NCBI GenBank assembly: GCA_014801595.1
Contig: JAAVDV010000025.1
Span: 20,301-25,462 of the forward strand
DNA length: 5,162 nt
Origin: Bacteroides sp.
Lineage (GTDB): Bacteria; Bacteroidota; Bacteroidia; Bacteroidales; Muribaculaceae
Direction: 5' to 3'
How positions within the stretch are numbered: position 1 is the first letter of the stretch; every line of letters starts with the position of its first letter. The position numbers and the translations under genes were made by a program. The notes under the pieces were generated by a model. That model was not told where the DNA came from, did no database searches, and worked only from the letters and a program-made list of their open reading frames with translations. Shown here piece by piece: positions 1 through 5,162 of the stretch.

Positions 1-1053
1 GCGAAGAAGTATCTCTCGGTGGCCGTCTATAATCACTACAAGCGCATAGCCCAGGAGGCGGCCAAGGATAAGAACGCTCCCAAGAGCTCCCTTAAGAAGG
101 CGATAGCCGAGAGCGGCGACAATGATGTCGACATCGAGAAATCGAATATCATCATGGTCGGTCCGACAGGCACGGGAAAGACCCTTCTTGCAAAGAGCAT
201 CGCCCGTCTGCTCGACGTCCCCTTCGCTATTGTCGACGCCACCGTGCTGACCGAGGCGGGCTATGTCGGCGAGGATATCGAGTCGCTGCTGACGCGTCTG
301 CTCCAGAACTGCGACTACGACGTGGAGCGTGCCGAGAAGGGCATCGTATTCATCGACGAGATCGACAAGATCGCCCGCAAGAGCGACAACCCCTCCATCA
401 CGCGCGATGTCAGCGGCGAGGGTGTGCAGCAGGGTCTGCTCAAACTTCTCGAAGGTTCCACGGTGCTCGTGCCACCGAACGGAGGGCGCAAACACCCCGA
501 CCAGAAGATGATCGCCGTCGACACGAAGAATATCCTCTTCATATGCGGCGGAGCCTTCGACGGCATCGAGCGCAAGATCGCCAACCGCATGAACACGCAT
601 GTCGTAGGCTACGGCAAGGATGAGACGCTGAAGAAGAAGCAGCGCGACAACCTTATGCGCTACGTCCTTCCGCAGGATCTCAAGAGCTTCGGCCTTATCC
701 CCGAGATTATCGGCCGATTGCCGGTGCTGACCGCCCTTGATCCGCTCGACCGCGACGCTCTTCTGCGCATACTGACGGAGCCGAAGAATGCTCTTGTGCG
801 CCAGTATAAGCGTCTCTTCGAGATCGACGGTGTCAAGCTTGAGTTTACGCAGGATGCGCTGGAGGCCATCGTCGACAAAGCCATCGAATACAAACTCGGC
901 GCCCGCGGTCTGCGGTCGATCGTCGAGACAGTGATGGTCGACGCCATGTTTGACGTCCCCTCGATGAAGGTTGATGAATTCACGGTCGATGCCGCATACG
1001 TTCACGACCGTCTCGACCGCGCCAACTTCGACAAGATGAAGCTTGCCGACTGA
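1..1053 (+). CDS. clpX: ATP-dependent Clp protease ATP-binding subunit ClpX, 3' part (5' end outside window)
   Basis: ClpX is the cytoplasmic AAA+ hexamer that unfolds tagged substrates and threads them into the ClpP peptidase. The frame is open from base 1 and gives 350 residues. A GTG at 19 is not the true start, because the codons before it (AKKYLS) continue the conserved ClpX stretch leading into AVYNHYKR. By comparison with E. coli ClpX (424 aa, from memory), about 80 N-terminal residues, including the zinc-binding domain, lie upstream. Visible landmarks in order: Walker A GPTGTGKT (160-183), pore loop GYVGED (259-276), Walker B with IDE (352-360), RKH loop (487-495), a ClpP-docking loop reading VGY (604-612) where E. 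coli has IGF, the GLIPEIIGRLP box with its arginine finger (691-723), and sensor 2 GARGLR (898-915). The lysine-rich linker between YKR and the KSN before Walker A is about 18 residues longer than in E. coli. The gene ends 28 bases before an intrinsic terminator. Confidence 0.97.
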   Translation, partial: AKKYLSVAVYNHYKRIAQEAAKDKNAPKSSLKKAIAESGDNDVDIEKSNIIMVGPTGTGKTLLAKSIARLLDVPFAIVDATVLTEAGYVGEDIESLLTRLLQNCDYDVERAEKGIVFIDEIDKIARKSDNPSITRDVSGEGVQQGLLKLLEGSTVLVPPNGGRKHPDQKMIAVDTKNILFICGGAFDGIERKIANRMNTHVVGYGKDETLKKKQRDNLMRYVLPQDLKSFGLIPEIIGRLPVLTALDPLDRDALLRILTEPKNALVRQYKRLFEIDGVKLEFTQDALEAIVDKAIEYKLGARGLRSIVETVMVDAMFDVPSMKVDEFTVDAAYVHDRLDRANFDKMKLAD

Positions 1054-1073
1054 GAAAAATTAAGTTTGTTGAT

Positions 1074-1116
1074 AAAAAAAGTTGCTGGATTAGTTGTTAA
1101 TCCAGCAATTTTTTTT
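1074..1116 (+). terminator. Rho-independent terminator of clpX
   Basis: A perfect 11-bp stem (TTGCTGGATTA at 1082-1092 pairing with TAATCCAGCAA at 1098-1108) closes a 5-base loop, GTTGT, and is followed directly by eight T (1109-1116). Seven A (1074-1080) before the stem can pair with most of the T-tract through one G-T wobble. The structure is therefore symmetrical and could in principle stop transcription from either side, although both flanking genes are on the + strand. It lies 28 bases after the clpX stop codon and should end the clpX transcript. Confidence 0.93.
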
Positions 1117-1123
1117 AACTTTG
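1094..1123 (+). promoter_or_regulatory. Probable recQ promoter, overlapping the clpX terminator
   Basis: TAACTTTG (1116-1123) is an exact match to the Bacteroidetes -7 consensus TAnnTTTG. A TTG (1094-1096) lies 19 bases upstream, within the spacing known for the -33 box of this phylum. Transcription would begin around 1127-1130. The -33 box falls in the loop of the terminator hairpin and the -7 box begins with the last T of the T-tract. The assignment rests on consensus and spacing only. A second TAnnTTTG match at 1061-1068 lies before the terminator and has no well-spaced -33 box. Confidence 0.65.
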
Positions 1124-1127
1124 GATA

Positions 1128-1207
1128 TTGAATCCGAAATGGGCCGCCCCGCGCAATGCTCCGGCGGCGCGGATGCACTCAATGATTCTCAAACTCCCAA
1201 CGATCTA
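1128..1207 (+). other. Probable recQ leader with G+C-rich dyad and mini reading frames
   Basis: If recQ starts at 1208 and transcription at about 1128, this is an untranslated leader of about 80 bases. It contains a 6-bp all-G/C inverted repeat, CCGCGC (1149-1154) with GCGCGG (1167-1172), with a 12-base loop. It also holds two very short frames: 9 codons from ATG 1156 to TGA 1185, and 11 codons from ATG 1173 (or 8 from ATG 1182) to TAA 1206-1208, whose last base is the first base of the recQ ATG (TAATG). No Shine-Dalgarno sequence is visible before any of these starts. Alternatively, ATG 1139 is in frame with recQ, and the region would then encode 23 extra N-terminal residues with no helicase motif. 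Confidence 0.35.
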
Positions 1208-3379
1208 ATGGCAGACGGCAATACTATTACAGAAGCTTTAAAGCGTCACTTCGGTTTCGAATCCTTCAAGGGTCAGCAGAGGGAGATAATCTCCGATCTG
1301 CTTGACGGCCGCGATGTGTTCGTGCTGATGCCGACGGGTGGTGGCAAATCGCTCTGCTACCAGCTCCCGGCCCTGATGTCGGAGGGAACGGCGATCGTCA
1401 TCTCCCCGCTCATAGCTCTGATGAAGAATCAGGTCGATGCCGTGCGGGCCCACAGCGGCGACGATAGTGTGGCCCATTTCCTCAACTCCTCCCTGGGAAA
1501 AGGGGCGGTGGAGAAGGTCAAGGCCGATGTCCGCGAGGGGAAAACCAAATTGCTCTACGTCGCCCCGGAGTCACTGACAAAATCCTCCACAGTGGAGTTC
1601 CTGCGTGAAATCGGAATCAGTTTCTACGCTATCGACGAGGCCCACTGTATCTCGGAATGGGGTCATGATTTCAGGCCGGAATACCGGCGCATCCGCTCGT
1701 TGGTCAACAAGATCGGCCGGCGCCCCATCATCGCGCTGACGGCTACGGCCACACCCAAGGTGCAGCACGATATCCAGAAAAATCTCGGCATCAAGCGTGC
1801 CCGGGTATTCCGCTCAAGTTTCAATCGGCCGAATCTCTATTACGAGGTGCGCCGCAAGACGAAGGAGGTCGACCGCGACGTCATCCGTTTCGTCAAGGCC
1901 CATCCCGGAAAATCCGGAATCATATATTGTCTTTCCCGCAAGAGGGTGGAGGAACTCGCCGACCTTCTGCGCCTGAATGATATCAGGGTCCACGCCTATC
2001 ATGCCGGCATGGATCCGGCCACACGTGCCGAGCGGCAGGATGATTTCCTCTCCGAGAGAGTGGATGTCATCGTGGCGACGATAGCGTTCGGCATGGGCAT
2101 CGACAAGCCCGATGTGCGCTATGTCATCCACTACGATATCCCCAAGAGTCTCGAAGGCTATTATCAGGAGACCGGCCGCGCCGGACGCGACGGGGGAGAG
2201 GGCATCTGCGTGGCCTTCTATTCAAAGAAGGATCTGCAGAAGCTTGAGAAACTCCTTCAGGGTAAAATCCCCTCCGAGCAGGAGATCGGGCGCCAGCTGC
2301 TCATGGAGACCGCCAACTATGCGGAATCCGCCGTCTGCCGCCGTCGCATCCTGTTGAGCTATTTCGGCGAGACCATGCCCGACGACAGCTGCGGCAACTG
2401 CGACAATTGTCGCAATCCCAAACGCCGCATAGAGGCCGGGCATGAGCTCCACGAGCTCCTCCGGGCCGTGAGCGCCACCGGACAACGCTATAAATCGGAG
2501 TACCTCGTGGCCTTCCTGACGGGACGCATCACGGAGGAGAGCCGCCAGCAGGGACATGAGTCGATGCACACCTTCGGCGCCCTGCACGGGGTGGAGGAGC
2601 ATATTCTCAACAATCTCATCCAGCAGGCCGTCATAGCCGGCTATCTCTCCAACGATATGGAGAACTACGGCATCCTGCGCCTGACTCCAGCCGGCGAGAA
2701 GTTTATCGAGAAGTCGGGCTCATTCATGATAACGGAGGCCATCGACTTCAAGGAGGAGGAGCCGCAGACCCCGGCTGCGGGGGATGCTCCTGACCCCGGG
2801 CTGCTTGAAAAGCTGAGGGAGGTGCGCGCGCGGGTAGGCCGTCGTCTCGGGGTGCCCCCCTACGTGGTGTGTCCCGACACTTCGCTTGAGTCCATGGCTA
2901 CCCTCTATCCCGTCAAGGAGGCCGACCTTGCCAATATCTCCGGCATCGGGCAGGCCAAGGCGAGGAAATTCGGATCGGATTTCTGCAATGTCATCTCCTC
3001 ATATGTCGAAGAGCGGGGAATCATCCCCCCGGTCAATATCCATGTCCGCACGGTGGCCGATCCCGGGAAGGTGCGTGTCCGTATCATCCAGGGCATCGAC
3101 AGGAAGGTCGACCTTGAGGAGATCGCCGAAGCCTGCGGCCTGGAGTTTGAGGAGGTCATTTCCGAACTGGAGGTAATAGTCGGGGAGGGCACCCGCATGA
3201 ATATCGACTACTATCTCGATAACAATATCGACGAAGATGACCAGATGGAGATTCTCGACTTCATGCGCTCGCTCGACAGCGACGACCTCGAAGCCTCCAT
3301 ACAGGAATTCGGCGATGACTTCACGGAGGAGGATATACGCCTGCTGCGGGTGAAATTCCTATCCTCCTGGGCCGGCTGA
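1208..3379 (+). CDS. recQ: ATP-dependent DNA helicase RecQ
   Basis: RecQ is a superfamily 2 helicase that unwinds DNA 3'-5' in recombination and repair. The chosen start gives 723 residues. Seen in order: motif 0 region FGFESFKGQQ, Walker A TGGGKS (43-48), motif Ia VISPLIALMKNQ, DEAH (143-146) followed by the aromatic-rich loop SEWGHDFRPEY, motif III TATATP (178-183), motif IV YCLSRK (240-245), and motif VI QETGRAGRDG (320-329). The zinc site of the RQC domain follows, with Cys377, 395, 398 and 401, then a winged-helix domain (about 412-509) and an HRDC domain (about 530-605, with VPPYVV and ISGIGQAKARKFG). The last ~118 residues extend beyond E. coli RecQ (609 aa) and end in an acidic segment, as I recall for Bacteroidetes RecQ. 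ATG 1208 leads straight into the conserved region. ATG 1139 is possible, but a TTG at 1094 lies inside the terminator and upstream of the predicted transcript. All catalytic motifs look intact. No convincing terminator follows the gene. Confidence 0.97.
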   Translation: MADGNTITEALKRHFGFESFKGQQREIISDLLDGRDVFVLMPTGGGKSLCYQLPALMSEGTAIVISPLIALMKNQVDAVRAHSGDDSVAHFLNSSLGKGAVEKVKADVREGKTKLLYVAPESLTKSSTVEFLREIGISFYAIDEAHCISEWGHDFRPEYRRIRSLVNKIGRRPIIALTATATPKVQHDIQKNLGIKRARVFRSSFNRPNLYYEVRRKTKEVDRDVIRFVKAHPGKSGIIYCLSRKRVEELADLLRLNDIRVHAYHAGMDPATRAERQDDFLSERVDVIVATIAFGMGIDKPDVRYVIHYDIPKSLEGYYQETGRAGRDGGEGICVAFYSKKDLQKLEKLLQGKIPSEQEIGRQLLMETANYAESAVCRRRILLSYFGETMPDDSCGNCDNCRNPKRRIEAGHELHELLRAVSATGQRYKSEYLVAFLTGRITEESRQQGHESMHTFGALHGVEEHILNNLIQQAVIAGYLSNDMENYGILRLTPAGEKFIEKSGSFMITEAIDFKEEEPQTPAAGDAPDPGLLEKLREVRARVGRRLGVPPYVVCPDTSLESMATLYPVKEADLANISGIGQAKARKFGSDFCNVISSYVEERGIIPPVNIHVRTVADPGKVRVRIIQGIDRKVDLEEIAEACGLEFEEVISELEVIVGEGTRMNIDYYLDNNIDEDDQMEILDFMRSLDSDDLEASIQEFGDDFTEEDIRLLRVKFLSSWAG

Positions 3380-3420
3380 GGCAATGATTATTCAACTCCC
3401 TGCGCCGTCGGCATATAATT

Positions 3421-3449
3421 TTTGCGGCATGGCGGCGTTTATACCTTTG
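3421..3449 (+). promoter_or_regulatory. Candidate promoter for the PPIase gene
   Basis: TACCTTTG (3442-3449) matches the Bacteroidetes -7 consensus TAnnTTTG exactly, and a full TTTG box (3421-3424) lies 17 bases upstream, slightly closer than the usual 19-21. The predicted start of transcription is about 3453-3456, giving a leader of about 70 bases before the ATG at 3526. With no terminator seen after recQ, read-through from recQ is also possible. Confidence 0.5.
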
Positions 3450-3472
3450 GAGCCCCGGAACAGGGAGGCTCC
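3449..3472. repeat. Inverted repeat over the predicted PPIase transcription start
   Basis: GGAGCC (3449-3454) is the reverse complement of GGCTCC (3467-3472). Allowing a single bulged A (3466), the dyad extends to 8 bp with CC (3455-3456) pairing GG (3464-3465). It begins on the last base of the -7 box and covers the predicted start site, so the RNA would lack part of the left arm. A DNA-level role such as an operator is therefore more plausible than an RNA hairpin, if it has any function. It is short enough to be chance in a G+C-rich genome. Confidence 0.3.
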
Positions 3473-3477
3473 GGCAA

Positions 3478-3497
3478 TGAAGTCGGAATTGACTTCA
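3478..3497. repeat. Perfect 7-bp inverted repeat in the PPIase leader
   Basis: TGAAGTC (3478-3484) and GACTTCA (3491-3497) are exact reverse complements separated by GGAATT. A second, mutually exclusive dyad, AATTGA (3487-3492) with TCAATT (3495-3500), overlaps its right arm, although its 2-base spacer is too tight for an RNA loop without opening the inner pairs. It lies 28 bases before the start codon, followed by an A-rich stretch (3503-3510) typical of Bacteroidetes translation starts. It could be a small leader hairpin or a protein-binding site; no known motif is recognised. Confidence 0.3.
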
Positions 3498-3525
3498 ATT
3501 TCAAAAAAGAACTATTCCAAAAAGC

Positions 3526-5162
3526 ATGAAGACCAAACTTCTTCTGGGTGTCGGCCTCGGAGTCTGTGCGCTGGCCTGGGCCGCCAAGGATCCGGTCATT
3601 ATGACCGTCAACGGTGTCGACGTCCCTAAATCGGAATTCGAATATCTCTACCATAAGAATTCCCAGCAGCAGCTCTCTCCCCAGCCGATCGACGAATATG
3701 TGGAGATGTTTGTCAATTATCGTCTCAAGGTTGCCGACGCAGTGGCGGCCGGTATTGACACGACGGCGGCCTTCCGCCAGGAGATGGCGCAGTATCGCCA
3801 TGATCTCGCGGCTCCCTATATGGCTGATTCCGTCTATCTCGACCAACTCGTGAATGAGGCCTACGATCGTTCGCGTCAGGAGGTCGAGACGAGCCATATC
3901 ATGATATTCAAGAAGCCTTCGCCGATGCTCAACGAGCGCGCCGTGGCTACGCTCGACTCTCTGCGTGGCGTGGCACTGGCCGGAGGAGACTTCGCCGAGC
4001 TCGCCCGCGAATATTCCGAGGACCGCGGCACGAAGGGGCGTGGCGGAAGCCTGGGCTTTATCTCGGCCGGCCGCTTCCCCTATTCATTTGAGAAAGCCGC
4101 CTTCGCTCTCGCTCCGGGCGAGGTGTCGCAGATTGTCGAGAGTCCCGTCGGCTACCATCTGATAAAGTCGGGCCGTCATCGCCCGGCGCGCGGCACTGTC
4201 CGCGCCGCCCATATCCTCGTGCTCGACCAGAACGGCACCCCCGAGGAGTCGGCCGCCCGCAAGGCCCGTATCGACAGCATCTATCAGGTCGTGAAGGCCA
4301 ATCCCTCGAAGTTTGAGGAGATGGCGCGGAATTACTCCGACGACAAGGGCTCGGCCCGTCAGGGAGGTATGCTTCAGTGGTTCGGAAGCGGCATGATGGT
4401 CGAGGAATTCGACAGTGTCGCCTTCGCTCTCCCGGTAGGGGAGATCAGTGAGCCGGTGCGCACCCAGTTCGGATGGCACATCATTCAGAAAATCGACCGC
4501 AAGGATCCCCCCGCGCTTCAGGAGATGAAACCCGCCGAACTCGCGCGCATCTCCAATCCGCAGGATGAGCGCAACGCGCTCGTCAAAAAGCATCAGACGG
4601 AGATGCTCGGCCGCAAGCATGGCCTGCGCGTCAACGACGCCGCTCTCGCCCCGCTCCGCGAGCAGGCATCGCAAAAAGGGATCGACTCCACATTCTATGC
4701 CCGCTTCAATGCCCCGGAATTCGCCGGAGTCGAGGTCATCCGCATCGGAAAGCGTCCGATAGCCCTGAAGGGTATGCTCGATATGATGCACTCCGCCGCC
4801 GCCCCCGCAGGTGAACCCGCGCTCAAGATGCTCGACGCCGCCCTCGATGGTTTCGAGAATCGCGAGCTGACCGAGGTCGAGGAGGCATGGCTTGAGGAGA
4901 ATCAGCCCGAATACCGCAACCTGCTCCATGAATACACCAACGGTTCGCTCCTTTATGAAGCCAGCGTGCGCAAGGTGTGGGATAAGGCCGCCAAGGACAC
5001 CGAAGGTCTTCAGGATTATTTCGACCAGAACCGTGCCAGCTATGCCTGGGACGCTCCGCGCGCCAAGGGCATACTCGTTCAGGCCAAGAATGATTCAGTG
5101 GCCGCCGACATCTCCCGCCGCTATCTCGAACTCGACAAAGAGGATGCCGTCGCTACGCTCAA
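3526..5162 (+). CDS. Secreted SurA/PpiC-type peptidyl-prolyl cis-trans isomerase with tandem parvulin domains (3' end outside window)
   Basis: This is probably an envelope folding factor that isomerises X-Pro bonds and chaperones exported proteins. ATG 3526 opens a frame of 545 codons with no stop before the window edge, and an in-frame TGA at 3490-3492 rules out a much longer N-terminus. The first ~19 residues form a signal peptide: KTK, a hydrophobic core LLLGVGLGVCALAW, then a likely cut after AWA. Cys14 lacks a proper lipobox, so signal peptidase I is favoured. Residues ~25-115 resemble the SurA N-terminal helical region (VNGVDVPKSEF). Parvulin domain 1 (~121-217) shows SHIMI with His124, GGSLGF, and GYHLI with His211. 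Parvulin domain 2 (~226-324) shows AHILV with His229, GGMLQWF, and FGWHII with His318. Both keep the parvulin histidines. The remaining ~220 residues hold no recognised catalytic motif but resemble the C-terminal part of Bacteroidetes PPIases (EYTNGSLLYEASVRKVW, YFDQNRASYAW). The start is A-rich without a Shine-Dalgarno sequence. Whether the client proteins are outer-membrane proteins, as for SurA, is inference. Confidence 0.92.
   Translation, partial: MKTKLLLGVGLGVCALAWAAKDPVIMTVNGVDVPKSEFEYLYHKNSQQQLSPQPIDEYVEMFVNYRLKVADAVAAGIDTTAAFRQEMAQYRHDLAAPYMADSVYLDQLVNEAYDRSRQEVETSHIMIFKKPSPMLNERAVATLDSLRGVALAGGDFAELAREYSEDRGTKGRGGSLGFISAGRFPYSFEKAAFALAPGEVSQIVESPVGYHLIKSGRHRPARGTVRAAHILVLDQNGTPEESAARKARIDSIYQVVKANPSKFEEMARNYSDDKGSARQGGMLQWFGSGMMVEEFDSVAFALPVGEISEPVRTQFGWHIIQKIDRKDPPALQEMKPAELARISNPQDERNALVKKHQTEMLGRKHGLRVNDAALAPLREQASQKGIDSTFYARFNAPEFAGVEVIRIGKRPIALKGMLDMMHSAAAPAGEPALKMLDAALDGFENRELTEVEEAWLEENQPEYRNLLHEYTNGSLLYEASVRKVWDKAAKDTEGLQDYFDQNRASYAWDAPRAKGILVQAKNDSVAADISRRYLELDKEDAVATL

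Noticed and set aside
19..21. GTG as the clpX start
   Set aside because: The conserved ClpX sequence continues upstream in the same frame to base 1, so the gene starts outside the window.
1061..1068. Second TAnnTTTG match (TAAGTTTG) as another recQ promoter
   Set aside because: No upstream box at a suitable distance was found, and a transcript from here would run at once into the terminator.
1094..1096. TTG as the recQ start
   Set aside because: It lies in the loop of the terminator and upstream of the predicted transcription start; translation through the T-tract (QQFFLTL) is not RecQ-like.
1074..1116. Bidirectional terminator serving a - strand gene
   Set aside because: The hairpin is symmetrical, but no supported - strand gene ends here.
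3380..3440. Terminator after recQ
   Set aside because: Only short, poorly placed pairings (such as GCCG with CGGC around ATATAATTTTT) were found, with no stable stem directly before a T-tract.
3561..3570. Lipoprotein signal at Cys14 of the PPIase
   Set aside because: The residues before the cysteine are LGV rather than a lipobox with small residues at -1, and a better signal peptidase I site (AWA) follows.
3384..3629. 81-codon + strand frame just after recQ
   Set aside because: It runs out of frame into the PPIase gene and its sequence resembles translated non-coding and shifted-frame DNA.
3439..3897. 152-codon open frame on the - strand across the recQ-PPIase gap
   Set aside because: It overlaps the PPIase start and signal peptide and reads through the promoter candidate; its product shows no known motif.
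4084..4929. 281-codon open frame on the - strand
   Set aside because: It lies opposite the PPIase frame, which has a signal peptide and two parvulin domains. The antisense product shows no recognisable domain, and open antisense frames are expected opposite G/C-ending codons.

Overview
The window is a chromosomal housekeeping stretch with three codirectional (+) genes, together covering about 94% of the bases: the 3' part of clpX (AAA+ unfoldase of the ClpXP protease), a complete recQ (3'-5' DNA helicase), and the 5' part of a secreted, tandem-parvulin peptidyl-prolyl isomerase of the SurA/PpiC type. The organism is most likely a member of the Bacteroidota, order Bacteroidales, with a G+C-rich genome; a Muribaculaceae- or Rikenellaceae-like lineage is a guess from base composition. 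The reasons are matches to the Bacteroidetes promoter consensus (TAnnTTTG with an upstream TTG/TTTG box), A-rich gene starts without Shine-Dalgarno sequences, the Bacteroidetes flavour of the ClpX and PPIase sequences, and the long C-terminal extension on RecQ.

Layout: 1-1053 is clpX, whose start and zinc-binding domain lie off the left edge. 1054-1207 is a compact intergenic region. It holds a strong intrinsic terminator, a recQ promoter whose upstream box sits in the terminator loop and whose -7 box touches its T-tract, and a leader with a G+C-rich dyad and tiny upstream reading frames. 1208-3379 is recQ. 3380-3525 is a second intergenic region with a promoter candidate and two inverted repeats. 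3526 to the right edge is the PPIase gene, which continues beyond the window. Its long open frame is easily overlooked because it has no stop codon inside the window, while antisense frames of up to 281 codons lie across it.

How they work together: ClpX (cytoplasmic protein quality control) and the PPIase (envelope protein folding) both concern proteostasis, and RecQ acts in DNA repair and recombination. The terminator and promoters suggest three separate transcription units rather than one operon. I see no RNA genes, mobile elements, CRISPR arrays, attachment sites or origins. I find no convincing evidence of a novel system; the items worth checking are the nested terminator/promoter, the recQ leader and start, the dyads before the PPIase gene, and lineage-type variations in ClpX and RecQ.
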